A stretch of 64,000 nt of DNA, taken from contig LJCV01000251.1 in assembly GCA_001298575.1 (NCBI GenBank), positions 1 to 64,000 of the forward strand, in the 5' to 3' direction. A program made the position numbers and the translations under genes. This DNA is from Actinobacteria bacterium OK074. GTDB lineage: Bacteria > Actinomycetota > Actinomycetes > Streptomycetales > Streptomycetaceae. Shown here in pieces: positions 42,469-50,814 of the stretch (position 1 is its first letter; every line of letters starts with the position of its first letter). The notes below the pieces were generated by a model. The model was given only the letters and a program-made list of their open reading frames with translations. It had not been told where the DNA came from and did no database searches.

Positions 42469-43149
42469 ATGAGCCGGCGCTCCGGAATACTCGAGTTCGC
42501 CGTACTCGGCCTGCTGCGCGAGTCCCCGATGCACGGCTATGAGCTGCGCAAACGGCTCAACACGTCCTTGGGGGTGTTCCGTGCGTTCAGCTACGGCACC
42601 CTCTACCCCTGCCTCAAGACGCTGGTCGCCAGCGGCTGGTTGACCGAGGAGTCCGGGGGCGCGAAGGACGAGCCCCTCGCCGCGCCGCTCACGGGACGGC
42701 GCGCCAAGATCGTCTACAGGTTGACGGCGGAGGGCAAGGAGCACTTCGAGGACCTGCTCTCGCAGACGGGCCCGGACGCGTACGAGGACGAACACTTCGC
42801 CGCTCGCTTCGCCTTCTTCGGGCAGACGTCACGCGACGTGCGCATGCGCGTCCTGGAGGGACGCCGCAGCCGCCTCGAGGAGCGCCTCGAGAAGATGCGC
42901 GTCTCGCTGGCGCGCACGCGCGAGCGCCTCGACGACTACACGCTTGAGCTCCAGCGCCACGGGATGGAGTCCGTGGAGCGCGAAGTGCGCTGGCTGAACG
43001 AGCTCATCGAAAGCGAGCGGGCGGGCCGGGACCTCAAGGGTCCCGCCCACGGAGAACCCGCTCGCGACACCACAGAGGGAGCGCCGGGCGTCCTGCCCCG
43101 GACCGGGGACATGCCCGGTCCGGATACGCCCGGCGACACCACCACGTGA
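42469..43149 (+). CDS. PadR-family transcriptional regulator
   Basis: It is 226 residues. The N-terminal winged helix is typical of PadR (LEFAVLGLLRESPMHGYELR, then SYGTLYPCLKTLVASGWL). A long helical C-terminal dimerisation region follows (LEERLEKMRVSLARTRERLD) and then a disordered tail. ATG 42469 has GGGAGGAGG upstream. An ideal palindrome in its promoter suggests autoregulation. The inositol-phosphate synthase gene starts 44 bp after its stop with a small hairpin between, so both may be in one unit. Confidence 0.93.
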   Translation: MSRRSGILEFAVLGLLRESPMHGYELRKRLNTSLGVFRAFSYGTLYPCLKTLVASGWLTEESGGAKDEPLAAPLTGRRAKIVYRLTAEGKEHFEDLLSQTGPDAYEDEHFAARFAFFGQTSRDVRMRVLEGRRSRLEERLEKMRVSLARTRERLDDYTLELQRHGMESVEREVRWLNELIESERAGRDLKGPAHGEPARDTTEGAPGVLPRTGDMPGPDTPGDTTT

Positions 43150-43168
43150 GGCCCCTGCCAGGGCCTCA
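43147..43168 (+). terminator. Small hairpin at the padR stop codon
   Basis: tgaggccc / gggcctca, 8-bp perfect stem with a 6-nt loop starting at the padR stop codon. It may be an attenuator rather than a full terminator. Confidence 0.45.
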
Positions 43169-43193
43169 CTCGTACACACAGGGAGCAACCGGA

Positions 43194-44276
43194 ATGGGTT
43201 CGGTTCGCGTAGCCATCGTCGGTGTGGGCAACTGCGCCGCATCGCTGGTGCAGGGAGTCGAGTACTACAAGGACGCCGACCCGGCGGCCAGGGTACCCGG
43301 CCTGATGCACGTCCAGTTCGGCGAATACCACGTGAGCGACGTCGAGTTCGTCGCCGCGTTCGACGTCGACGCCAAGAAGGTCGGCCTCGACCTCGTGGAC
43401 GCCATCGGCGCCTCCGAGAACAACACCATCAAGATCTGCGACGTGCCCACCAGCGGCGTGACGGTCCAGCGCGGCCACACGCTCGACGGCCTCGGCAAGT
43501 ACTACCGCGAGACCATCGAGGAGTCCGACCAGGCCCCGGTCGACGTCGTCCAGATCCTCAAGGACCGCCAGGTCGACGTCCTCGTCTGCTACCTGCCCGT
43601 CGGTTCCGAGGACGCGGCGAAGTTCTACGCCCAGTGCGCCATCGACGCGCGCGTGGCCTTCGTCAACGCCCTTCCGGTCTTCATCGCCGGTACGAAGGAG
43701 TGGGCGGACAAGTTCGCCGAGGCGGGCGTCCCGATCGTCGGCGACGACATCAAGTCGCAGGTCGGCGCCACCATCACGCACCGCGTCATGGCGAAGCTGT
43801 TCGAGGACCGGGGCGTCGTCCTGGACCGCACCATGCAGCTGAACGTCGGCGGCAACATGGACTTCAAGAACATGCTGGAGCGGGAGCGCCTGGAGTCCAA
43901 GAAGATCTCCAAGACGCAGGCCGTCACCTCGCAGATCCCCGACCGGGACCTCGGCGCGAAGAACGTCCACATCGGCCCGTCCGACTACGTGCAGTGGCTC
44001 GACGACCGCAAGTGGGCCTACGTCCGCCTGGAGGGGCGCGCCTTCGGCGACGTCCCGCTGAACCTGGAGTACAAGCTGGAGGTCTGGGACTCCCCGAACT
44101 CCGCCGGTGTCATCATCGACGCCCTGCGCGCCGCGAAGATCGCCAAGGACCGCGGTATCGGCGGCCCGATCCTCTCCGCGTCGAGCTACTTCATGAAGTC
44201 CCCGCCGGTGCAGTACTTCGACGACGAGGCCCGCGAGAACGTCGAGAAGTTCATCAAGGGCGAGGTCGAGCGCTAG
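43194..44276 (+). CDS. ino1: Inositol-3-phosphate synthase
   Basis: It converts glucose-6-phosphate to inositol-3-phosphate using NAD, feeding phosphatidylinositol and mycothiol synthesis. It is 360 residues of the compact actinobacterial/archaeal type. The N-terminal Rossmann motif is VRVAIVGVGNCAASLVQGVE and the catalytic core has VGDDIKSQVGATITHR and QLNVGGNMDF. ATG 43194 has GGGAG upstream. Just downstream of padR, which may control it. A parS site within a 28-bp palindrome and a strong GC hairpin follow. Confidence 0.96.
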   Translation: MGSVRVAIVGVGNCAASLVQGVEYYKDADPAARVPGLMHVQFGEYHVSDVEFVAAFDVDAKKVGLDLVDAIGASENNTIKICDVPTSGVTVQRGHTLDGLGKYYRETIEESDQAPVDVVQILKDRQVDVLVCYLPVGSEDAAKFYAQCAIDARVAFVNALPVFIAGTKEWADKFAEAGVPIVGDDIKSQVGATITHRVMAKLFEDRGVVLDRTMQLNVGGNMDFKNMLERERLESKKISKTQAVTSQIPDRDLGAKNVHIGPSDYVQWLDDRKWAYVRLEGRAFGDVPLNLEYKLEVWDSPNSAGVIIDALRAAKIAKDRGIGGPILSASSYFMKSPPVQYFDDEARENVEKFIKGEVER

Positions 44277-44312
44277 CCGGACCAGCCGCCGAACGCCCGG
44301 GCCGCGAGGCAT

Positions 44313-44326
44313 GTTTCACGTGAAAC
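44313..44326. promoter_or_regulatory. parS site 15
   Basis: Perfect parS at the centre of a 28-bp perfect palindrome (44306-44333) downstream of ino1. Confidence 0.92.
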
Positions 44327-44348
44327 ATGCCTCCGCCCACGGACGGCC

Positions 44349-44386
44349 GGGCCCCCGGGCCGCACACCTCGTGCGCCCGGGGGCCC
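44349..44386 (+). terminator. Terminator of ino1
   Basis: 12-bp perfect GC stem gggcccccgggc (44349-44360) / gcccgggggccc (44375-44386), with inner cgcac/gtgcg pairing. Confidence 0.8.
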
Positions 44387-44410
44387 TGTCCGTATGTGAG
44401 GCTTTCCCCC

Positions 44411-45673
44411 ATGTCCGTCGTGCGTGATCTGCGCGTCCTGCTCCGCCTGGGGAACTTCCGGCGCCTGCTGGCCGTACGGCTGCTGTCCCAGGGCGCCGAC
44501 GGCGTCTACCAGATCGCGCTCGCCGCCTACGTGGTCTTCTCCCCGGAGAAACAGACCTCCGCCACCGCCATCGCCTCCGCGATGGCGGTCCTGCTGCTCC
44601 CGTACTCCCTGGTGGGCCCCTTCGCCGGCGTCCTCCTGGACCGCTGGCGCCGCCGCCAGGTCTTCCTCTACGGCAACCTGGCACGCGCCCTGATGGCCTC
44701 GGCGACGGCCGTCCTGATCATCGCTCACGTCCCCGACTGGCTCTTCTACGTCTCCGCGCTGTGCGTCACCGCGGTCAACCGCTTCGTCCTGTCGGGGCTG
44801 TCCGCCGCGCTGCCCCGTGTCGTCGACACCGAGCGCCTGGTGATCGCCAACTCCCTGTCCCCGACCGCCGGAACGCTCGCCGCCATCGCGGGCGGCGGCC
44901 TCGCCTTCGTCGTACGGCTGACGGTCGCGGACTCCGACGCGGCCGTGGTGCTGCTGGGGGCGGGGCTGTACCTGTGCGGAGCGCTCGCCTCCCTGCGGAT
45001 GGCGCCGGACCTGCTGGGACCCGACCAGGAACTGGTGCGGCCCCGCCTCGCGACGGCACTCGCCGGCACCGCCCGCGACCTGGCGGCGGGCGTACGGCAC
45101 CTCGTCGCGCCCGCACGCCGGGAGGCCGCCCGGGCGCTCGCGGCGATGTCGGTGATGCGGTTCTGCTACGGGGCCCTGCTGGTCATGCTGCTGATGCTCT
45201 GCCGGTACTCCCTGACCTCGGACCCGGACGCCGGACTCGCCCTGCTGGGGCTGGCGTTGGGCGTCTCCGGCGCCGGTTTCTTCGCCGCGGCCGTCGTGAC
45301 CCCGGGGGCGGCGGGCCGGCTCGGACCGGGCCGCTGGATCGTCGTGTGCGCCGGGACCGCCGCGGTCCTGGAGCCCGCCCTGGGGCTGCCCTTCGCCACC
45401 GGGCCGCTGCTCGTCGGCTCCTTCTTCCTGGGCCTGACCACGCAGGGCGCGAAGATCGCCACGGACACGATCGTGCAGTCCGCGGTCGACGACGGCTTCC
45501 GGGGCCGGATCTTCTCGGTGTACGACGTGCTCTTCAACATCGCCTTCGTGGGCGCCGCCGCCGTCGCCGCCCTGGTGCTGCCACCGGACGGCCGCTCGGT
45601 ACCCCTGGTGATCGCGGTCGCCGTCGTCTACGCGGCGGTTGCTGTGGCTATGGCCCGGTTTCGCCGCCAGTAA
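44411..45673 (+). CDS. MFS transporter
   Basis: It is 420 residues and about 12 hydrophobic helices from ATG 44411. The N-terminal region FRRLLAVRLLSQGADGVYQI and motif A GVLLDRWRRRQVFLYG are of the DHA3/MefA-like group. The substrate is unknown. No clear ribosome site is present, and the longer frame from 44327 runs through the ino1 terminator. Not linked to neighbours in an operon. Confidence 0.88.
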   Translation: MSVVRDLRVLLRLGNFRRLLAVRLLSQGADGVYQIALAAYVVFSPEKQTSATAIASAMAVLLLPYSLVGPFAGVLLDRWRRRQVFLYGNLARALMASATAVLIIAHVPDWLFYVSALCVTAVNRFVLSGLSAALPRVVDTERLVIANSLSPTAGTLAAIAGGGLAFVVRLTVADSDAAVVLLGAGLYLCGALASLRMAPDLLGPDQELVRPRLATALAGTARDLAAGVRHLVAPARREAARALAAMSVMRFCYGALLVMLLMLCRYSLTSDPDAGLALLGLALGVSGAGFFAAAVVTPGAAGRLGPGRWIVVCAGTAAVLEPALGLPFATGPLLVGSFFLGLTTQGAKIATDTIVQSAVDDGFRGRIFSVYDVLFNIAFVGAAAVAALVLPPDGRSVPLVIAVAVVYAAVAVAMARFRRQ

Positions 45674-45880
45674 GTGTCACATCAAGGCCACAGAGTGGCT
45701 CGGGATCCCGGCGGTGTCAGTGGGGACCGCTAATTTACGGGGGTCTTGTCCGACGCGGTGCACGTCAAGAGCCATCGCGTCCGTCTGCCGTCGCACCCGT
45801 CCGCCGTGCCGTCACCGCCGTACCGCTGTGCCGCCGCGTTGCCGTGCCGCCGTGCGCTTCCGTATCCAGGGGGATCCCAC

Positions 45881-46492
45881 GTGACCGTTCCGCCGCCGCC
45901 CCAGGGCCACAACCCGTACAACCAGCCGCCCACCGCACCGGTGCCGCCGGGACAGAACCCGTACGCCCAGGCTCCCGCCGCGCCCGCACCGCAGGGGCCG
46001 AACCCGTACGCCCAGGCGCCCGCACCGCAGCCGGGGCAGCAACCAGGGTTCCCTCCGCAGCAGCCCGGCCAGCCGGGTTACCCCGGGCAGCAGCCCTATC
46101 CGCCGCAGCAGCAGCCGTACGCGCCGTTCCCCCAGCAGGGCCCGCCCGTGCCGCCCGCGAAACCGCGCGGCAAGAAGGCCATACGCATCGTCGCCGTCAT
46201 AGCCATCGCGATCGTCGGCACCGCCGTGAAGTTCGGCATCGGCTGGGTGATGAACCGCAGCGACGCGGAGACCACCTCGGTCGGCAGCTGCATGCACAAC
46301 GACGGCACCTTCTCCAAGCCCGACCTCAACACGGTCGACTGCTCGTCCGGCGACTCCCAGTACAAGGTCCTGGACAAGTTCGACAACTCCAGCGACACCT
46401 CCAAGTGCGAGACCGTCTCGGGGGCGACGATCTACTACGTGCAGACGGGCAGCAGCCACGACGTGGTGCTCTGCCTGAAGGAGACCAAGTAG
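45881..46492 (+). CDS. LppU/SCO3897-like membrane-anchored protein
   Basis: It is 203 residues from GTG 45881 (AGGGGG upstream). Residues 1-95 are Pro/Gln-rich with repeats such as NPYAQAPA, presumably cytoplasmic. One membrane helix follows (IRIVAVIAIAIVGTAVKFGI, about 100-120). The extracytoplasmic domain has conserved cysteines (GSCMHND, TVDCSSGD, SKCETV, VVLCLKE) and resembles the LppU/SCO3897 family of mycobacteria and Streptomyces, whose role is unknown. It converges on pcnA with two palindromic parS elements between. Confidence 0.83.
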   Translation: MTVPPPPQGHNPYNQPPTAPVPPGQNPYAQAPAAPAPQGPNPYAQAPAPQPGQQPGFPPQQPGQPGYPGQQPYPPQQQPYAPFPQQGPPVPPAKPRGKKAIRIVAVIAIAIVGTAVKFGIGWVMNRSDAETTSVGSCMHNDGTFSKPDLNTVDCSSGDSQYKVLDKFDNSSDTSKCETVSGATIYYVQTGSSHDVVLCLKETK

Positions 46493-46506
46493 CCGCTCGG
46501 TCCGTA

Positions 46507-46554
46507 CACGGCGAAGGCGCGATGTTTCACGTGAAACATCGCGCCTTCGCCGTG
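46507..46554. terminator. 48-bp perfect palindrome centred on parS (combined parS/terminator)
   Basis: The 24-base arm 46507-46530 is the exact reverse complement of 46531-46554. The transcript would fold into a stem of over 20 bp. It lies 15 bp after the LppU-like stop between convergent genes, where a bidirectional terminator is expected. Confidence 0.8.
46524..46537. promoter_or_regulatory. parS site 16
   Basis: Perfect parS forming the exact centre of the 48-bp palindrome. Confidence 0.92.
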
Positions 46555-46568
46555 CGGCCGTCGCGGCA

Positions 46569-46602
46569 CGCGGGTCATGTTTCACGTGAAACATGACCCG
46601 CG
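46569..46602. terminator. 34-bp perfect palindrome centred on parS
   Basis: Arms 46569-46585 and 46586-46602 are exact reverse complements. It ends seven bases before the pcnA stop codon and is the counterpart terminator-like hairpin for the minus-strand gene. Confidence 0.75.
46579..46592. promoter_or_regulatory. parS site 17
   Basis: Perfect parS at the centre of the 34-bp palindrome, 55 bp from site 16. Confidence 0.92.
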
Positions 46603-46608
46603 GCGCTC

Positions 46609-48075
46609 TCAGTTCTGCCCGGCCCACCACTCCTTGAGCGCCGCCACCGCCGCGTCCCGCTCCATCGGCCCGTTCTCCAGACGCAGCTCCAGCAGGAACT
46701 TGTACGCCTGGCCGATCACCGGCCCCGGCCCCACGTCCAGGGTCTCCATGATCTCGTTGCCGTCGAGGTCGGGGCGGATCGCGTCGAGTTCCTCCTGCTC
46801 CTGGAGCTGGGCGATCCGCTCCTCCAGGCCGTCGTACGCCCGCGAAAGGGCCGCCGCCCGGCGCTTGTTGCGGGTCGTGCAGTCGGAGCGGGTCAGCTTG
46901 TGCAGCCGGTCCAGGAGCGGTCCCGCGTCGCGGACGTAGCGCCGGACCGCGGAGTCCGTCCACTCGCCCGTGCCGTAGCCGTGGAAGCGCAGGTGGAGTT
47001 CGACGAGGCGCGAAACGTCCTTCACGAGGTCGTTGGAGTACTTCAGCGCCGTCATGCGCTTCTTGGTCATCTTGGCGCCCACCACCTCGTGGTGGTGGAA
47101 GGAGACGCGGCCGTCCTCCTCGAAGCGCCGCGTCCGGGGCTTGCCGATGTCGTGCAGCAGGGCGGCGAGCCGCAGCGTCAGGTCGGGGCCGTCCTGCTCC
47201 AGGTCGATCGCCTGCTCCAGCACGATCAGCGAGTGGTCGTAGACGTCCTTGTGCCGGTGGTGCTCGTCCCGCTCCAGGCGCAGCGCGGGCAGTTCCGGCA
47301 GCACGCGTTCGGCGAGACCGGTGTCGACGAGGAGGCTGAGGCCGTCGCGCGGATGGGCCGACAGGACCAGCTTGTTCAGCTCGTCCCGGACCCGCTCGGC
47401 CGACACGATCCCGATGCGGTCGGCCATCTCCTTCATCGCCGCGACGACCTCGGGGGCCACCTCGAAGCCGAGCTGCGCGGCGAAGCGGGCGGCGCGCATC
47501 ATCCGCAGCGGATCGTCGGAGAACGACGCCTCGGGGGTTCCCGGGGTGCGCAGGATCTTGGCGGCGAGGTCCTCGAGACCGCCGTGGGGATCCACGAACT
47601 CCTTCGCCGGCAGCGCCACGGCCATCGCGTTCACCGTGAAGTCACGCCGGACCAGGTCCTCCTCGATGGAGTCGCCGTAGGACACCTCGGGCTTGCGCGA
47701 GGTCCGGTCGTACGCTTCGGAGCGGTATGTGGTGATCTCGATCTGAAAGGACTGGTTGGCCCCGTCTACGCGCGCATCCTTCTGCGCGCCGACCGTGCCG
47801 AAGGCGATCCCGACCTCCCACACCGAATCCGCCCACGGGCGCACGATCTTCAGCACGTCCTCGGGGCGGGCATCGGTCGTGAAGTCCAGGTCGTTGCCGA
47901 GCCGGCCCAGGAGGGCGTCCCGCACCGAGCCGCCGACCAGGGCAAGAGCGAACCCGGCCTCCTGGAATCGGCGGGCGAGCTCGTCGGCGACCGGGGAGAC
48001 CCGCAGCAGTTCGCTCACCGCGCGACGCTGCACCTGGGTCAGGGCACTGGGACTGTCTTCGTGGACGTTCGGCAC
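46609..48075 (-). CDS. pcnA: CCA tRNA nucleotidyltransferase / poly(A) polymerase family protein
   Basis: Class II nucleotidyltransferase, 488 residues. It shows ALVGGSVRDALLGRLGNDLD with the GS-DxD catalytic aspartates, DLVRRDFTVNAMAV and DDPLRMMRAARFAAQLGFEV. These are followed by an HD domain (LLHDIGKPRTRRF) typical of actinobacterial CCA-adding enzymes with phosphohydrolase activity. It repairs tRNA 3' ends; poly(A) activity cannot be excluded. The start is uncertain: GTG 48075 fits relatives but lacks a ribosome site, and the frame is open to 48165. Confidence 0.9.
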   Translation of the reverse strand: MPNVHEDSPSALTQVQRRAVSELLRVSPVADELARRFQEAGFALALVGGSVRDALLGRLGNDLDFTTDARPEDVLKIVRPWADSVWEVGIAFGTVGAQKDARVDGANQSFQIEITTYRSEAYDRTSRKPEVSYGDSIEEDLVRRDFTVNAMAVALPAKEFVDPHGGLEDLAAKILRTPGTPEASFSDDPLRMMRAARFAAQLGFEVAPEVVAAMKEMADRIGIVSAERVRDELNKLVLSAHPRDGLSLLVDTGLAERVLPELPALRLERDEHHRHKDVYDHSLIVLEQAIDLEQDGPDLTLRLAALLHDIGKPRTRRFEEDGRVSFHHHEVVGAKMTKKRMTALKYSNDLVKDVSRLVELHLRFHGYGTGEWTDSAVRRYVRDAGPLLDRLHKLTRSDCTTRNKRRAAALSRAYDGLEERIAQLQEQEELDAIRPDLDGNEIMETLDVGPGPVIGQAYKFLLELRLENGPMERDAAVAALKEWWAGQN

Positions 48076-48292
48076 AACAGAAAAGGGTACGTGGCCCACG
48101 AGACGGCAAACTCCTGCGCCCGTCCGCAACCGCGACAGGGGGCGCTCGGCTCCATACACATACATACGGGACAGCGCGGCGGCCGTTTCCGATCTTGTGG
48201 ACCAGTCCGCGGCACTTCCCCTCCGCGCGCATCGTTACCATGCGTGGACGCACATTCCGACGACCACACACGACGACGAGGACGGGCGAGGC

Positions 48293-50767
48293 GTGGCCGA
48301 CGCGGCAGATTTCCAGGGGACCAGTCCCTCACCTGCCCGCCGCTGGTTGCGGCGCACCGGGACACTGCTCGCCGGGGCGCCCCTGCTGGCCGGTCTCCTC
48401 CAGCTGTCCGCACCCCCGGCAGCACACGCCGACCCCCAGGCCGCGCCGGTGGCCGCCACCGGAACACGCACGGTCTCCGTCTCCCTGAACTCCCTCAGCC
48501 CCGCCGTCCCCGTAGACGGCGACACGGTCACCGTGTCCGGCACGGTCACCAACAGGGGCAAGCAGACGATCACCGCCGCCCACGTGGGACTGCGCGTGGG
48601 ATCGGCCCTGTCCAGCCGTACGGCCATCACGGCCGCCGCGACGCGCACGGGCTACCTGCCGGGCGTGGACGGCTCGGAGATCGGCGGCAAGTACACCGAG
48701 GACTTCACCAAGCTCACCCCCGGCGTCGCCCAGTCGTTCAGCATCTCCGTCCCGGTCAAGGACCTCGACCTCGGCTCCGACGGCGTCTACCCGCTCAGCG
48801 TCTCCCTGTCCGGGCAGACCGCCGCGCTGCCGTACGAGCAACTCCTCGGCATCCAGCGGACCTTCGTGCCCTGGGAGCCGGACTCGGCCGCCACGAAGAC
48901 GAAGACCACCTACCTGTGGCCGCTGATCTCCACCGTCCACCTCACCGCGGAGACCGGCTCCAACCAGGAACAGACACCCGTCTTCCGCAACGACGACCTG
49001 GCCAGGGAACTCGCCCCGGGCGGGCGCCTGGACCAGATGCTGTCGCTCGGCTCGGGCCTCGACGTCACCTGGGTGATCGACCCGGACCTGCTGGCCTCCG
49101 TGGACGCGATGACCGGCACGTACGAGATCCAGGGCGAAGACGGCTCCACCACCGCCGGCAAGAACCAGGCCGTCGCCAAGCAGTGGCTGGCCAAGCTGGT
49201 CAAGGAGGTCCAGGACAAGGAGGTCGTCGCCCTCCCGTTCGCCGACCCCGACCTGGCCTCCCTCGCCCACAACGGCAAGAGCGTCACCGGCTCCCTCAGC
49301 CACCTCAAGGACGCCACCGACGTGGCCGCGACCACCGTCGAGACGGTGCTCCACGTGAAGCCGGACACCGACTTCGCCTGGCCCGTGAACGGCGCCGTCG
49401 ACGCGTCCATCGTCAGCGTGGCCACCTCCGCGGGCGCCGACGACGTGATCGCCCGCAGCGACAGCCTCAAGGAGACCGGCGGCCTCGACTACACGCCGTC
49501 CGCCGCCCGCCCCATCGGCGGCGGCACCACGGCGGTCGTCGCCGACGCCGCCCTGTCGACCGCGTTCAACGGCGACATGGCGCAGGCGGGCGAATCCACG
49601 CTGGCCGTGCAGGAGTTCCTCGCGCAGAGCCTGATGATCAACATGGAAGCGCCGGAGAAGCAGCGCAGCATCGTCGTCGCCCCGCAGCGCATGCCCACCG
49701 CGAGCCAGGCCCAGTCGATGGCCGCGGCGATCACCGCGCTCCAGGACGGCACCTGGTCGCAGTCCCAGGACCTCTCCGCCGCCGCCAGGGCCACCCCGGA
49801 CCCGAACGCGACCACGCGCCTCCCGGCGGCCTCCGCCTACCCCTCGGCGCTGCGCAAGCAGGAACTGCCGAAGTCGGCGTTCGAGGAGACCGAGCAGACC
49901 CAGAGCAAGCTCGACAAGTTCCAGGTCATCCTCACCGAACCGGAGCGCGTGGTGACCCCCTTCGGGCGGGCCATAGACCGCAGCGCCTCCACCTCCTGGC
50001 GCGGCCGGGCCGGCTCGGCGGAGTCCTTCCGCGACGGGGTCTCCTCCTACCTCGGCGAGCTGACCGCACAGGTCAACCTGATCCAGAAGACCGACGCCAA
50101 CCTCTCCGGGCGCAGCGCCACCATCCCGGTCACCGTGCAGAACAACCTGGTCCAGGGCGTCGACAACCTCGTCCTGCGGCTGACCTCGTCCAACCCCACC
50201 CGCCTGAAGATCGGCAACAGCGCCTACTACGAGCAGCCGATCGCGGTCTCCGGCGGCCACGCCCAGACGGTGAAGTTCACCACCTCGGCCAACGCGAACG
50301 GCCCCGTCGGGGTCGTCGCCCAGCTCTACACCGAGGACGGCCAGGCGTACGGGGCCCCGGTCACCTTCGACGTGAAGGTCACCGAGGTCACCCCCACGGT
50401 GATGCTGGTCATCGCCGGCGGCGTCCTGCTGCTGGTGCTCGCCGGATTCCGCATGTACACCCAGCGCAAGCGCGCCGCCGCCCGCCAGGCCGAGCAGCAG
50501 GCCCGGGAAACCCTCCGGTCCGAGGGGCTGAACGACGACGCCGAGGGCGCCGTAGACACCATCGACACCGAAAGCGACGACAGCGGGGCCGGCTCCACCG
50601 CCGGCATCGTGGACACTGAGGGCGGCGAGGTCAGCGTGGGTGACACCGACGGCGCATCGCGCGGTCGGTCCGGGGCAGACGACCCGGAGCACCCGAGTGA
50701 CCCGACACCGGACACCGCACCGGAAAGCGCCGACCCGTCCGGGACGGGTGAGAGAGTTGACCGTTGA
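48293..50767 (+). CDS. Large secreted, C-terminally anchored protein (DUF6049-like)
   Basis: It is 824 residues. The likely start is GTG 48293. A signal region with arginines, ARRWLRRTGTLLAGAPLLAG, ends in APPAAHADP. The rest is extracytoplasmic with an N-terminal beta-rich domain, then DVTWVIDPDLLASVDAMTG typical of the DUF6049 family. One C-terminal membrane helix follows (VMLVIAGGVLLLVLAGF, about 720-740), then a basic stop-transfer and an acidic cytoplasmic tail. Function is unknown. It lies 47 bp before murJ and is probably co-transcribed, so a link with cell-wall export is plausible. Confidence 0.83.
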   Translation: MADAADFQGTSPSPARRWLRRTGTLLAGAPLLAGLLQLSAPPAAHADPQAAPVAATGTRTVSVSLNSLSPAVPVDGDTVTVSGTVTNRGKQTITAAHVGLRVGSALSSRTAITAAATRTGYLPGVDGSEIGGKYTEDFTKLTPGVAQSFSISVPVKDLDLGSDGVYPLSVSLSGQTAALPYEQLLGIQRTFVPWEPDSAATKTKTTYLWPLISTVHLTAETGSNQEQTPVFRNDDLARELAPGGRLDQMLSLGSGLDVTWVIDPDLLASVDAMTGTYEIQGEDGSTTAGKNQAVAKQWLAKLVKEVQDKEVVALPFADPDLASLAHNGKSVTGSLSHLKDATDVAATTVETVLHVKPDTDFAWPVNGAVDASIVSVATSAGADDVIARSDSLKETGGLDYTPSAARPIGGGTTAVVADAALSTAFNGDMAQAGESTLAVQEFLAQSLMINMEAPEKQRSIVVAPQRMPTASQAQSMAAAITALQDGTWSQSQDLSAAARATPDPNATTRLPAASAYPSALRKQELPKSAFEETEQTQSKLDKFQVILTEPERVVTPFGRAIDRSASTSWRGRAGSAESFRDGVSSYLGELTAQVNLIQKTDANLSGRSATIPVTVQNNLVQGVDNLVLRLTSSNPTRLKIGNSAYYEQPIAVSGGHAQTVKFTTSANANGPVGVVAQLYTEDGQAYGAPVTFDVKVTEVTPTVMLVIAGGVLLLVLAGFRMYTQRKRAAARQAEQQARETLRSEGLNDDAEGAVDTIDTESDDSGAGSTAGIVDTEGGEVSVGDTDGASRGRSGADDPEHPSDPTPDTAPESADPSGTGERVDR

Positions 50768-50814
50768 GCGATGTCGTGGCCGGTGGGCCCGGGGACGATG
50801 AGGTGGGGTAACCA

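Noticed and set aside
46900..50619. A 1239-codon plus-strand frame
   Set aside because: It spans antisense pcnA and an out-of-frame reading of the DUF6049 gene; no family features.
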